From positions 6,386,001 to 6,450,000 of the forward strand of contig CP071493.1 in NCBI GenBank assembly GCA_017354895.1: DNA of 64,000 nt, given 5' to 3'. Made by a program: the position numbers and the translations under genes. The notes under the pieces are model-generated. The model had not been told where the DNA came from. It did not search any database and worked only from the letters and a program-made list of their open reading frames with translations. Positions 20,369-32,076 of this stretch are shown here, piece after piece (positions within the stretch are counted from its first letter, which is position 1; each line of letters starts with the position of its first letter). Source of the DNA: Podospora comata. Taxonomy: Eukaryota > Ascomycota > Sordariomycetes > Sordariales > Podosporaceae.

Positions 20369-21164
20369 CCTGATTCTTAGTTGCTATTTATTTCATTTCA
20401 AAATGACACAAGACCTAGGCCCTGAAAGGCTTCCAGTGAGCCTTATACCCCTCTGGCTTTGCTGTACCCGAACAAGAATGGCAACTCGTGTGGGCTTCTT
20501 CTCGACACCTATCTTCATGAGCTTTTTCATGGCACCAATATCAGAACCCCGAGCCAACAAAACAGAGGTTCGAGGTGCGGTAGCGATCATGCAGGCACCT
20601 GTCGTCTCAGCTCCTCGTTGGATCTCACTTGCATGGTGGCCTAATGCTTACACACATTTATTGGTTTTTCTCCTGATAAAGCACATCGGAGAGATCAGTC
20701 ATGGCGGGCGAGAGACGGTCGGTTGGGACTGAATAGCTGCAGTGCAACGGTGGAGACAATACGGACGCCACGGCTGGGCTGTCAGAGCAAAGTTCCCAGC
20801 AGGCAGTGTGGTCCTGGACCCGGCGTGCATGATCTCGGCATGTAGATTGAAAAGCCGAGCCAGACACGGAGACGCAGACTGAGCATGGGTACATTTGGAT
20901 TTGATTGTCAGCACGGCAGGGGAAAAGAGTATTGAACAACCATGGTCGTCATTGAAGCTATCTAACCTATTATTTTTTTTTTGTCTTTTTTGATGGTTGA
21001 AACTATCTCTTCTTTTCATTCGGAAGCACATCGCCCATTATTCCACCCAACAAAGTGTCTTTGAATGAAACACGACGAAACGAGGCCGGATCCATTTCAT
21101 CCATTTCCAAACACAGGACGACTCCCAGTAGTTGAAATCCACCCAGCCCATCTCACACACCACT
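20369..21164. other. Intergenic, no gene seen
   Basis: This holds the promoter of the TRI14-like gene and the 3' flank of the VIT/VWA gene. An AT-rich run (ttattttttttttgtc near 20970) is the only notable feature. Confidence 0.4.
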
Positions 21165-24100
21165 TCACAGCAGCGCATCAAAATCCACTCCCTGATCCTT
21201 CAGCCAAAGCTTAGCCTTCTCCGCCATCATCTCCCACTCATCCTTCCTCTCACCCAACTGAGTCTGCAAATAGGCCAATACCAACGCCGTAGCAATCACG
21301 TCATCCCCCTTGTCCATCAACCCCAAATCCTTAATTTTTGCTGCCACCGCCTGTTTGTCCAGCCCAAGAAGCGTCAACAACTCCTCTGTCCCTTCCCACT
21401 GTCCTGAAAACTGCTGCAGCGCCACGATGGCTTCCAATTTGTCCGAGCTTGATTTTTTTCCCTGGGCCGACGCTTGTGCCATCGGGGCCCACTCGTCGCC
21501 GCTGTCGTCCTCGTCGGGAAGAGGCATCGTAGCTGCCTGGTTCATCTCCTGCTCATATTGCGCTAGCTGCTCCGACGTGACGTAAACCGTTGGCCCTTTG
21601 TCGGCACTGGAGGCGGGGGTCCATCGGTAGGGTGCCACAGACGGCTTCGCAGGGCTGGCCTGGGGCGCAGGTGATCCGAAAGGTGAGGGTTTGCTTCCGG
21701 TGGATCCAAAGAGAGACGATGCTGGTCGGGCAGACGAGGCGCTGCCGAAACGTCCGCCTGCTGAGGTTGGTGAGGGGGAGCCGAAAGCTGTTGTGCCAAA
21801 GAGCCCTCCTGGAGCCGGGGGAGGTGGTGCTGCAGATCCGAACAGGGGAGCCGGAGCAGACGGAGCAGGAGTGCACGCTCCGAAGAGTGGACCTCCAGAG
21901 GGCGGAGGTGGGGGAGGGGCCGAGGCGTTGCCGAATAGTCCTCCTCCGGATGGTGATGAGCTTCCGAACAATCCACCAGCTGGATGCATGGCAGCTCCGA
22001 AGAGGCCACCCGACATAGCCTTGGCTTGTGCACCAAAGCCGCCTCCTCCCGAGCCGCTGTACTGAGCGCTTGCAAAACCTTGGGCTTGTTGGGCTTGTTG
22101 GAATTGCTGAGTGCTTGCGGTAGCTTGGAATTGCTGACCAAAAGGAGATGCTGTCTTTGTCATCGCCTGTGGAAGGTGTTGTTGTTGATAAAGCGCTTGA
22201 TGGAATTGGCTACCCTGCCGCACATTGTGTTCTGCTTGCGCGGTCAAGTCTCGAGACATGTTTACATCCTGGTCCTTCTCTACCGCTACAAAACTGCACC
22301 ACTTGCCTCCAACCTGATACTCGACCCCAAGCCGGACAGCCTCACGTTCCACCATGTCAGAGAAGCGACCAAAGTGCTTGGTACGAAGAAGGGCAGCATC
22401 CTTCTCCTTGGAGTCCTTGGCGTGGTAGATCCAACCGCGACCTTCTTCAAGTTCTCTGACTGCCTTGCGAGCAGCGAGCTGATGGATTGTCTCTCCGGGC
22501 TCAGCAAGAACAGTCACAGGAATCTCAAGCTCGAGTGGGCCACTGGGACAGGTGCCGCGAAGGACCACTGATTTGGGAGTCCTGCGGCTGGCCTCCGGGG
22601 ACAAAAGCAAGTAGACTGAGGTTCTCGAGAACGGAAACAGGGGAGGGATGACGAAGGGAGCCTGGAGAATCTTGGGCTCTGCGACCTTGGGCACGTGAGA
22701 ATACTTCCCACCAGCAGAGGTGTCGAGTCCCGGTTCCGTCGTCTCAGTGTCAAAATCAGCCGCCTCATCAAACAGGGAAATCGGTTGCTTCGGCGCTTGC
22801 TCTGGTTGTGTCTTCTCCGAGTCAACTTCACCCACATCAATAACAAGGGCATCTTGAACCCTCTCAACAAGCTCAAAATCGTCGTCAACCTCGGTCGTAG
22901 AGCCTGACTCATCCTCTTTACCATACTTGATCTCCAGGGTGTAGTCCTTCACATGAGGCGTCAACGAAGCTTTGAGCATCCTGATAACTTTGCTGTTCAT
23001 GCTTTCGTCATCGGCCACCGACTGTGAGAACCCGTTGCCCGCCTGCGCGATCCCTTCAATAAGAGCATGGCTCACATCATTGCCGATACCCAGAGAAAAG
23101 ACACGGATTGCACCTCCGCTCTCCGCCACATGCGTGTTGATCATCTCGAAGACTTGCTGTTGGTCCCAGATCTCACCATCAGTCAGCATGAACACTTCAA
23201 GATCCATATCTTTGTACCGCCTCTTGAAGGTGTCCTGCAGGGGCATGCGCATCTCGGTACCACCATAGTTGGCCGAGATGCTGTTGACATACTGGGTGGC
23301 ATGGGCCAAGCTACTGGCATCGTAAGTACGGGAGCCCTCCGGAAACATGAAGTCCCAATGGGAACCGAAAGAGCAAATATTGAACTTGACACCAAGCGGC
23401 AAAGACTTGAGAAACAGATGTAAAGCGGTCTGGAGGTTCGGAATTCTCTTGCCGTCACCCATGGATCCGGAACGATCACAGACAAACACAATCTCAGGCT
23501 TCGAAGAAGGAAGGTTGAACTTGGGCACAAGCGTCGCCATCAGGGCTCGGTGGTTGGGAATGGTGGGGTGGGTCTCAAGCACAGCAACAGGGTTGGCGGT
23601 GTTGGTGGCCACCACATGGAGAATGAAGTCTTTGTCCAGCTCGGAAGTGCCCAGGGAGAGAGTTGCTGAAGCTTTTTGGAGAGACATCTCGGCACCCTTT
23701 GCGGCGCCAACCGAAGTGCTGCCAACGGTAACGGCAATGGGGTGGGACGGGGACTGCACACTTTTGATTTGGGAACCACTGGGCATCTCGGCATCAACTG
23801 TGATGCTGATCCCTTTTGTTGCACCAAACTGGGTGCTTTGGAGCAGATCACCAGGGTAGCTGCCATAGCGGGGTGCTATGCTGGTTGGGATTGTGAAGCG
23901 GATTCCGTCAACTTGAGCGTCGTGCTTCAGTTCACCCAGGTATGTGATCTCGACCTTGAGGCTTGCATCGGCTGGTATGTTGCCAATAGTTGTGGTGAAG
24001 ACGTCACTGGCCTCGAACGACTGCTCTAGCAGACCCGCGACCTGGCCTTGAGCTACGGCGTCGTCGTAAGTCTGGCGTGCCTCAGAGCGCTCTTTGACGA

Positions 24101-24392
24101 CTCCGTGGATGACGCGGTCGTTGTTGACGGTGCAGACAAAACCCACAACCGAAACGCCTTCATAGAGAGGAAACGCATATTTCAGTTCCTTGACCGGGGA
24201 CGAGGGCGATCGAAAAGTTTGGGTAAGAGTTGTCCGACTGGTGGAGGCGATAATGGTGGCATGGGCGTTGATCGAAAGGGGTGCCAGAAACTGTCGGCCA
24301 GGTCTGTCATGAAAGGCATGATAGAATCCACACACGTGAGTAATGGGATTCTGCTGCTTCATCCGCCATTGCTGGCTTCCAAACAGAGACAT
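21165..24392 (-). CDS. VIT and von Willebrand A domain protein with FG repeats
   Basis: An uninterrupted 1075-aa frame. Residues about 1-170 form a VIT domain (YAFPLYEGVSVVGF, ERSEARQTYDDAVAQGQVAG, TTIGNIPADASLKVEITYLG). A VWA domain follows with the metal-site motif DRSGSMG at about 300 and TDGE further on. Residues about 748-905 are low complexity with many LFG and FGS units (GGLFG, GPLFG, APLFG, SPFG) and proline runs, like nucleoporin FG repeats. The C-terminal about 100 residues (GQWEGTEELLTLLGLD, MMAEKAKLWLKDQG) resemble the tail of PARP4/VWA5-type proteins. It is presumably cytoplasmic, as no signal peptide is seen. The role is unknown. A TATA-like box lies upstream. Confidence 0.88.
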   Translation of the reverse strand: MSLFGSQQWRMKQQNPITHVCGFYHAFHDRPGRQFLAPLSINAHATIIASTSRTTLTQTFRSPSSPVKELKYAFPLYEGVSVVGFVCTVNNDRVIHGVVKERSEARQTYDDAVAQGQVAGLLEQSFEASDVFTTTIGNIPADASLKVEITYLGELKHDAQVDGIRFTIPTSIAPRYGSYPGDLLQSTQFGATKGISITVDAEMPSGSQIKSVQSPSHPIAVTVGSTSVGAAKGAEMSLQKASATLSLGTSELDKDFILHVVATNTANPVAVLETHPTIPNHRALMATLVPKFNLPSSKPEIVFVCDRSGSMGDGKRIPNLQTALHLFLKSLPLGVKFNICSFGSHWDFMFPEGSRTYDASSLAHATQYVNSISANYGGTEMRMPLQDTFKRRYKDMDLEVFMLTDGEIWDQQQVFEMINTHVAESGGAIRVFSLGIGNDVSHALIEGIAQAGNGFSQSVADDESMNSKVIRMLKASLTPHVKDYTLEIKYGKEDESGSTTEVDDDFELVERVQDALVIDVGEVDSEKTQPEQAPKQPISLFDEAADFDTETTEPGLDTSAGGKYSHVPKVAEPKILQAPFVIPPLFPFSRTSVYLLLSPEASRRTPKSVVLRGTCPSGPLELEIPVTVLAEPGETIHQLAARKAVRELEEGRGWIYHAKDSKEKDAALLRTKHFGRFSDMVEREAVRLGVEYQVGGKWCSFVAVEKDQDVNMSRDLTAQAEHNVRQGSQFHQALYQQQHLPQAMTKTASPFGQQFQATASTQQFQQAQQAQGFASAQYSGSGGGGFGAQAKAMSGGLFGAAMHPAGGLFGSSSPSGGGLFGNASAPPPPPPSGGPLFGACTPAPSAPAPLFGSAAPPPPAPGGLFGTTAFGSPSPTSAGGRFGSASSARPASSLFGSTGSKPSPFGSPAPQASPAKPSVAPYRWTPASSADKGPTVYVTSEQLAQYEQEMNQAATMPLPDEDDSGDEWAPMAQASAQGKKSSSDKLEAIVALQQFSGQWEGTEELLTLLGLDKQAVAAKIKDLGLMDKGDDVIATALVLAYLQTQLGERKDEWEMMAEKAKLWLKDQGVDFDALL

Positions 24393-24514
24393 GGCGAAAT
24401 CCTGTGAAGCCTGGCAAGGTAACCTGTGAATGGGTAAAAAGCAAGGGCTCAGGTGTTGATGGGGGTTGGAGTTGTGATGAATGTGAGAAAGTGTCAGAGA
24501 GCAAGCGGGAAGAA

Positions 24515-24530
24515 GGAGCCGGCTTTATAG
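24515..24530 (-). promoter_or_regulatory. TATA-like box upstream of the VIT/VWA gene
   Basis: The minus strand reads ttcTATAAAGccgg, about 130 bp upstream of the ATG at 24392. Position and sequence fit a core promoter, and the leader between them is A/C-rich. Confidence 0.45.
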
Positions 24531-26242
24531 AAACTGGCTTCCTTTCTTAAGTCTCCATGTTGCTGCCTATCTAAATCGCAGGCATCTGTGTTGGAACACG
24601 AAAAGAGTGGTGGTAGTGGTGGAGGTCGTCACTGGTGTCACCAGCTGCGGCTGCCTCTTAGAGGCTGACCAATCAGGTATTGTGCGGTAGTTGCGACCCA
24701 CATCATCAACTGCCCCGCCCAACTGTGCAATCGTCCCCGCAATTAATGGCAGCGCCTTCAACCTCGATCACACTCGCCCATCACCTCTCTCTATTGAGGT
24801 TTCGCGACACATAACCAACTACCTCTGTCCTCAACTCGTCCTTCTCGAGATACAGGACCAAAGACAAGCAGTCCGAACGAACCGCCACAGAGTTGACGTC
24901 TTTCACAACATTTGGTTCAGTGGATTGTCACTGGTCGATTATCCACCCGCTGCAAATTCAACAGGGCTTGGCGTTCGGTCTCGAGAGCTGAGTGCAATAC
25001 GGCATTCGCGGTATGGTTTCATCTCTTGGCTGTCTTTTCCGTGCCCGGTATTGACACAAGCCGTTGTGGTGTTTTGGTATGGGCTGGAAAACCAACAGAT
25101 ACAACGTCAGATACGGTACTGTCGACAACGAAAGCCAGCTGCAGGATTATTCAGCATCCGATGACTCATCTCCTTGAAACCAATAGTCCAGCAGAGCTTT
25201 TGCTGCCTAACCCCTGGGGTTGTGAATCTAATCTGTGATTACCAATTCAGCACTGAAAAAAGGACGAACCTTGTTAAGATGATCAGGTGATGCTTCTCAA
25301 TCTGCGCTTTTTTGTGTGCAAGCGCAAAACTACCTCACCGGTTGGGGCTCCGGGTGAGATCCGTACCAAGCCCCCGGAGACGGACACCAGCCGAAAGTTT
25401 ACCCGGCGCCGGACCGGGCCGGATGCAACGCACGATCTAACTACATAAATGGGTGGTTTCATCCGTGCGAGTAGTTTGTGGTTTCCATTTATCAAGGGCA
25501 TGGGCACAGGTCGCAAGCCTGTTCCTATTTTTGGGACAGCTGCCATGCCTGACATCATATCAACAAAGTTTGTCCCGCTTGCATGTCCACCACTGGACAA
25601 ACAAAACCTCCCTTGGCCAAACGCTCAGGACGACTTAACATCTTCGTGTTCTTCAACATTTCCTATTCAAACCTTCTCATGTACAAATTCCGCTTCCCGC
25701 GAGCCTCTATCTAGCCCGAACTTGAGTGACCAACCTGGAATATGGACCCAGAAGATGAATCTCATCCTTGGTCAGCAGACAGCTCGCCATCGAGCCAGGG
25801 TTGAATCTCCGGCAAAGAACAAGTTTACATTGACTAAAAACTGCAATTGGTATTCCGCTGGCACCCAGTGTAACTCCCCAAGAAGTAACGAGAAGCAGGA
25901 TCATGAGGAGAGTCATCAAAGCATTGCGGAGGCCGATAAAGACATCAATCAGAATGATGATGAAAACAGCAGCTCGGGGGCTGAACAAGAAACAGAGATG
26001 AAAGAGTCTTTGAAGGACCCGGAGGGGCAGAGGGGATTTGATAAGGGGGGGGGGGTATCAAGTGTATATGTATTAATAATACTATGGTTGTCTTTGACCA
26101 CCAAGTCATCCAATATGCTGGTACTTGGTATTCGGGGTGATTAGTTCGGTGTACTGTATAGATGGAATCCAACTGCTGATCGGTCGGAAGGTATCCCAAG
26201 CCCATTGTGCCAACGCTCAACTCCAAGTTCTTCAATCCATGC
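24531..26242. other. Gene-poor stretch, possible small ORF unproven
   Basis: The longest plus-strand frame (25449-26144, 231 codons) has no recognisable domain, and other frames overlap it on the minus strand. I do not call it. A G11 run lies at about 26045-26055. No repeat or RNA gene is recognised. Confidence 0.35.
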
Positions 26243-27572
26243 TCAAGGCTTGGCTATCCTGACAGCCCTCAAAAAGTAGTCCTCGACTGGCAGGAGGTTG
26301 AGGAGCAGGCCGTTGAACTTCCAGGCAAGAAGGCAGGCAATAGCACCGGCAACGGCGTCCAGGATGAAATGGTTGGCGGTAGCAACAATGGCAGTCAGGA
26401 TAATGCCAGGATAGATCATGCCGATGGCAACAATGGCCAGTCTCTTCCACCCAAGCTTTCCAGAGCGTCTGAGGGGAACGGTGGCGATGGTGAGTCCAAC
26501 AAGGAAGGAGTAGCCGAAGTGAAGAGAAGGCATGGCGGCTAGTCAAGTCAGTGGATTGTCTCACAGGCGAGAGGAAATAACACGTTGGGAACTCACCATA
26601 TTGATTGCAGAAGCGGTTGGTGGTCCACACACTGCTGTCACCATCGGCGCCGTGGACAGTGTCAACAAAGCCATAGCTTTTCGCCTCCTTGGCAAACTCG
26701 CCAGTGTAGTTTGGGTCGCTGAGCAGTCTCGGTGGCATGCAAGGCCAGAAAGTAAATACGATGAAGGCCAACAGGTTGCAGAAGGCCATGGTCCTCCTCC
26801 TCTTCTCATAGGTATCAGGTCCAAATCGGGGGGCCAACTTTCTCCAGTTTCCACTAATCGGGCGACCTCCGTTCTCCTCCTGAATCTTCTGTCTGGGACG
26901 GGCTGTCGTGACATAGTAGAGGACGATCAGGTAAAGGATCGTGCCGGGAATGTGGATGAAAGAGTATGTCTTGTTCGTCCATCGCATAAGCTCGGGTCGC
27001 TGAAGAAACCAATCTTGCACGGCAGGCTCAATGAAAATGCCCAGTCGCTGTTCCATGTGAATAACCTGGAGGGCATGCTCGCGAGCGGTGTCGACTGTTG
27101 ACTCTTGCAGAGTGACGGCTGTGAAAGCTCTTCCAAGCTGGTAGACCCAGTAGATAAGAGCCCAGTACCAGACCTCGGCCAAAAAGGGAAGACGCTGAAG
27201 CACGCGACTGAGGAAACGGTCCTTGAAGATGGCGGTATTCGGCGTTGTGACCTCACGCTCCCACTTGAAGACCTTCAGCTGGCGCTTCCGCCATGGTGAG
27301 TTCGATTCGTCGGTCAAGGTGCCGTCGGAGCCGATACTGGATTCGCTGACTGGTGACCGCAAAAGGGCATTTTCGTCGTCTGTGCTGGGCCGTCCCGATT
27401 CCAGCTCATCGTAGTCGGGGTCCTTGTCGTACTTGAGATGTTGCCAAGGCACGGGCCTGGATGATCTGTATGGTGATGGAGAGAAAGTGGCCGACTTGTT
27501 GCGGTTGACAATGGTACCAAATGTCAACAGACTGACCACAATGAGTGGTTCCAAAATGGCCCCGATCGCCAT
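26243..27572 (-). CDS. PAP2-superfamily integral membrane protein
   Basis: Two exons (27572-26597 and 26538-26243, 58-bp intron) give 423 aa. A hydrophobic N-terminal segment is followed by an acidic cytosolic stretch (DPDYDELESGRPSTDDE) and several membrane spans. The PAP2/AUR1-type motifs are MPSLHFGYS right after the intron and ATANHFILDAVAGA later, giving the catalytic His and the His-xxx-Asp pair. Fungal relatives include inositol phosphorylceramide synthase and GPI/lipid phosphatases. This one probably handles a lipid phosphate in the ER or Golgi. The frame is intact and the catalytic His/Asp are present. Confidence 0.85.
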
Positions 27573-29134
27573 CTTGGTGAAGGAGCGAAGTCGTCAGAGG
27601 CCGGGTGTTTCTCAAAAGGAAAAGTGCCAGACATACGAGCCCAGAAGTGGCTTCGTCACAGGCAGAGGGAGGAGCTTCAGACCGATATGCAGAGTGCAGA
27701 CCGAGAACTTGACAAGCTTTCCGCTGAGGTCCCGGGGGCTCGGTTTTAACAGAAGACCACCCCCTGACACCAAGAAAAAATACCCCTTCAGTTTGTGACT
27801 TTTCCCTGGGTCTCTGGAGATCTTCACGTCCGACATGCCGCGGTAGGGTGGCTTCCCGTATGGCTAGCCCCTGATAGAGTTCGACACCAAGGCGGGATTC
27901 AGCTTGGATGCCACTGACCTCCAAGCACAGCCCTTGCTATCTCGCAGGAAGAATCCACCTGTTTTCATCCAGAAGCGTAATAAAACCCCACATCCTGACT
28001 CTTCAGTCTCCAGTGTCGCGTGAGGATTTGCTGAAGGCAGACACCGGCTGGGCAGTTGCTCCGGCCGCATGTCTAGTCGATACCAAGGGGGGGTTTCCAT
28101 GGCATGAGGAAAGATACTGCTCTTGTCGGAGGGGCTACCACATCGCCTAGAAATCCCAAGGCCACCGGCACCATCACACGTCCCTTGACCCCCTCCAGCA
28201 GCAACCCGAGCCCGAAAACTTCTCCCGGCGGGCGACCGTCGTTGGTCATGGCGGATATGTCGGAAACAATTCGGCACAAGGGTGGCATCTCGATGTTACA
28301 GCACGGGGGCTAAGGAGACACTAAACGAGAAAATGCCTTGGAATTCCACACCCATATCGGGCACTATCCCGCTCGATAAACATCTCGGCGGCAGAACCTA
28401 GTCGAGGTATGTCAATGACGACACATCGACACAGCAGGCAGTTTTCCGCGTACTGGTAGTTATGTTTACACGTACAGGTTCGAGACGGCAGTTCACACAA
28501 ACAAACCACGACATTCTTTAGACAAATGCTTTCATCCATCGGCCCTCGGATGGTGATTGACTGGTGGAGAGAATCAAATAAGGTGTATATCGGCTGTTTC
28601 CGTTTCATGATCAGTACTTTTGCTTCGGGATCCAAAGTGGAGTACCTTTGCAACGGGCGGACGGGGATTCGATTGCACGATGGATCCACCCAGTCGGGCT
28701 TTCGGGACCCGACTTTGCACCAACTCCTGGGCATCGATGATCGCAAGTTGCAGCGGTTCTTCCATCTGTCCTCGATCTCCGGTACAAGTGAGAACTTTAT
28801 TTGCACCCGAACACTATTGGTGTTCCAACTACTACATAGCCTGACTACAACTACAACTATGAGCGCCACTCGTGGCCGTCGGCATGTTTCTCGGATCTAC
28901 AGGTATAAAACGGTCCATCTTCGAGGCGTTTGGTGCCTGGTGTTGTGAACCATCACTGCCAGGATATCCGGACACGATCCATGCCCCGATCTCCGCCCCT
29001 AAAAGTGCGGCGCTAGAGAGGCTTGGCCGAGAATGGTCTTGCACCCGACGACACATCTTTCCTCTTCTCTTTTTTCACCCATCACTGCCCGCCGTTCGAG
29101 ATGGTGGTGTCAGCGACTCTGAAACAGCGCGCAT
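27573..29134. other. Intergenic, no supported gene
   Basis: About 1.5 kb. A minus-strand frame (28869-28321) and short plus-strand frames overlap and show no domain. The region includes the promoter of the PAP2 gene. Confidence 0.35.
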
Positions 29135-29962
29135 TCAAACATCATGCAAATGACATCGAGCTGCTGACTGGGATTCAGAACCAGACCCATGCCTCCGGCT
29201 GCGCTTTGCATACAGCAGCCCGCACACATTGCAAAGCGTTGCTGGCCCAGCAGGCCCTGCTCGCCATCGAGGGCTATCCACCGCACCGCACTTTTTGCAA
29301 GCTGTCATGCTGATGTCGCTCTGTCGGTTTCCTCGAGTCAGCACTTCATCCTGATTCCACAAGGTAGAGGGACTGGCGACACTTACATCTCGCCTCCTTG
29401 ACCGTTTCCGCCTCTTCGCATTTGACGGCTTGTCGTCTTCGTGCATCCATTCAAGGGTTTCGCTTGCCTTGCGGCTGTGGACGTTGATGTCGCCAACTGC
29501 ATGGAGCAAACCCCATGATAGTTGGGTCATCGACACGAGGTCAATCTGTTTCGGCAGCGTATGGAGGACGAACGAATCGTCGGCTGGTGTCATCTGGGAA
29601 GCTCGGTGTTGGCTGTATAATTCAGCGAACCGAAGCAGTTCTTGTGCTCCTTGACGAATCTATGCTACATATCAATAAGAAGGCCTGGAAACAGCTGCTC
29701 AGGATGGAATTACCCTCCAGAACCCCTTTTCCATACCATATGAAAAGGATTGATCATGGGAAATTTCCGTGGCGATGGATAGCGCCGAGGAGTCGTCAGA
29801 CAGTCTGCTTGTGCTCGTAGGGCTATGAGTATGGAGATTATGACCATGGGCTCGTCGGTCCGCCCCAGTTTCTTCTTCTAGAAGACTTGATGCACGAATT
29901 GGAAGCTCGTGGGTAGGTGCTGTATGGAATACTGGCCCGTCGAGTTCAAATGCCGACGCCAT
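29135..29962 (-). CDS. Compact WC-2-type GATA zinc-finger protein
   Basis: Three exons (29962-29714, 29659-29387, 29320-29135) join in phase to 235 aa. The zinc finger at 182-207 reads CKKCGAVDSPRWRAG followed by LCNVCG: C-x2-C-x18-C-x2-C. The 18-residue loop and the WRxGPxG/TLCNxCG core are typical of the WC-2 class of fungal GATA factors rather than the 17-residue AreA class. A basic stretch, KRRKRSRRR, precedes the finger and could be a nuclear signal. Upstream is RQGAQELLRFAELYSQH, a helix-like block. No PAS domain is seen, although WC-2 itself has one. It is a probable DNA-binding regulator; the target is unknown. The start is the Met at MASAFELDGP. Confidence 0.75.
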
Positions 29963-30480
29963 TGGAATGTTGAGGGCGGTTCCCACGACCCGGTGGCAGA
30001 ATGTGTTATAGTGTATGTGCGATGTGCTCGATAAGTTATGTATCCCCAAACGGCCCCCGTAAATCGTACTTTTTGGCTGGATATCGTGGCAGCTCTTTTG
30101 TGTAGACCACGGTGGCAAAGAAGGCGTTGCAAAATTCACGGGTATAAGGCCACAAAGCCGGGAGATCGACCCTGCCAGTGTAACAAGCACTACCGGCATC
30201 TTCCCGGAGACGACTGTCCGGAACCTGGCCAGGCCATTGGCGTGTGGCGACGGACAGCGCGATGGGCTGAACCATTAGCATCAAGGTTCCAAACTTTCTT
30301 CAGAACGTGCCCAGCAGCCATCGCCATCACATTAGGCTCACTTCCAATTCCGCTGTGGTCATTATTCTATTTTTCCTCGGACAGAATTGCTGCTTTTTTT
30401 TGTTGGGTCAAATAGGGGCCTGGTGCCATGGAAAAAGAGGAGCCATCTGGCAATAGGCGAGAGGCTTCATCCAGAAAAGA
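29963..30480. other. Intergenic, no gene seen
   Basis: Promoter side of the GATA gene. A minus-strand frame extends upstream of the chosen start, but it lacks recognisable sequence and contains no better start codon. Confidence 0.4.
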
Positions 30481-31325
30481 CATCGACACTCACCTTCCAA
30501 CTCCCAATCTGCCTTTGCAACGAAGATATTGACCATCTTCCTCACCATCATTTGGCGAGCCAAGCTAGCGGGAGTTTCGGGGTAAAGCATTCCGCTGCTG
30601 ACCAGTTTGAGAGTCTGCTGAAATCTAGCTCGAATAGTCCTCAGGGAAGTGCCCCTGTTGGGTGATTCCACGCCTCCCTCTTCCATCATTGTCAAGAAGA
30701 GGTCCCATTGATTTTCGAGAAATTCGTCGTCCTTGGGGGGTGTTAAAACGATTTCAAGGGGAGACAACTTGAGAGAGGTTGATGGGTCTACTTCAACCGC
30801 AGTCTGACAGGGCGACAGTGAAAGTTGCTCCTTCGAGGCTTAGGTGTGAGTCCACCTTCTGCTGAGTAGAATACTGGGTCGGGGGTTCTAATGATGCGGC
30901 GATCGAAAGGCTGCTGAAGAACTTTGGCTCATTGCTTCATAAGATCTTGCGCGCGAATAAAATGAGAAAGATTTGAGTGCTGATAGGTCCTCTATGCCTC
31001 GTTGTCGTACACCCCTTTGTCCAGCAAAACCTGGACATTTCGTCATAGATAGCCTAGATGAGCGGCAATTCCTAGCGGGTCTATCTGGACGGTTGCCAAT
31101 GAGTTGTACCTCACTTCGGATCCTAAAGATGGGAGCTCGATGTTCGTGTGAGGCAGCCTCAAGGTAGAGTTCCGTGATATCTTTGACCATCCCAAGATTC
31201 CCAGCTGCAACCGCGAGCTGCAGTGGGGAAGGAGAGCTCACCATGCCGTGCAGCTTGATGAGTCCGAACTTCCCGTTGGGCGTCATGATGGTCATCATTT
31301 TCCTCCTTAGAGATGAAAGTCGCAA
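30480..31325 (-). pseudogene. Degraded ankyrin-repeat gene
   Basis: Minus-strand pieces look like ankyrin repeats: SPLQLAVAAGNLGMVKDI near 31220, then DPLGIAAHLGYL, a TGA stop, and VQVLLDKGVYDNEA near 31020. A later piece (about 30770-30490) reads SPLEIVLTPPKDDEFLENQW and ends at a good donor (gtgagt). The pieces lie in different frames, and I found no splice set that joins them cleanly. The TGA sits where CGA would read Arg. It is probably a broken host gene. A functional gene with introns I failed to place is the alternative. Confidence 0.4.
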
Positions 31326-31750
31326 GAGGAAGTCGGAGATACTAGATAAATGTGCTAGTCCCAGTCGACCAGTGTGGTGAGTACCTAGACTGTTCCTTGA
31401 ATTTGAAATGGATGTTGAGCGCCAGAACTGAGGGAGAGCTTGTGGAACGAAAAAGAAAAAGAAAATGAATGAAACTCATGGAAAAGAAGAAGTAAATCGG
31501 TGTCGAGCGGAAGATCAGTGCCACATTAAGATCTCAGTCGTCTGGTGGCCATTGCGATGAAAATGAAGGAAGAGCCGTCATTGCTACAGGAGCGTCGTCT
31601 CGAGAGCAAGCTCAGGCTGTGGCTCAGGATACACAGACCACTGCTATTAGTGACAGGATGTGAAAAGGATGGGGCCTATAAACCAACTGGAGTGGGCCCT
31701 ATTCACTTGCTGTAATTTGATTTATTTATAAGTGATAGCGTTGGCAGCAG
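31326..31750. other. Intergenic, no gene seen
   Basis: Purine-rich on the plus strand around 31440-31500. No coding or RNA feature is recognised. Confidence 0.35.
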
Positions 31751-31769
31751 GTCAAGTTTGCTGTCGGAC

Positions 31770-32076
31770 CCTTCACCCACCTTTTCACCTTTTCATCTTT
31801 TGTTTTCTTTTCTTTTTATCGCCCTCTCGCAACCTGTTCTGCAACCCTTTCCTCAAGCTTTTACGTCCTTTTCTTCGATCTAGGTTTTCCTGACCTTTTT
31901 TTTCGACCTTCTCCTCCACCTTCAAGTTTTCCTCGACGTTTTTCTCAACGTTTCTACCGACTTTTCATCTCGTTACCGGCCAACCATTCCATGCAGAGCT
32001 CATAAGTTTCACATCTGGGACTTCTTCAAGTCTTGCCTATTCTCCTCATCCAAAAAAAAAAAAAAAAAAAAAAACT
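31770..32076 (+). promoter_or_regulatory. Pyrimidine-rich leader ending in an A23 tract before an ATG
   Basis: About 280 bases are strongly C/T-rich (runs such as cttttcaccttttcatc). They end in 23 consecutive A residues (32052-32074) and then ctATGG. CT-rich promoters and leaders mark strongly expressed fungal genes. The ATG at 32077 opens a basic 49-codon frame (MGGPPRVDKRKRRAPK) that stops at tag near 32224. It may be a first exon, but no convincing downstream junction was found. Confidence 0.5.

Noticed and set aside
25449-26144. 231-codon plus-strand open frame
   Set aside because: No recognisable motif, and the C-terminal part runs through a G11 homopolymer. I could not support it over chance.
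28321-28869. 182-codon minus-strand open frame
   Set aside because: No domain; it overlaps a plus-strand frame of similar size, and its composition looks random.
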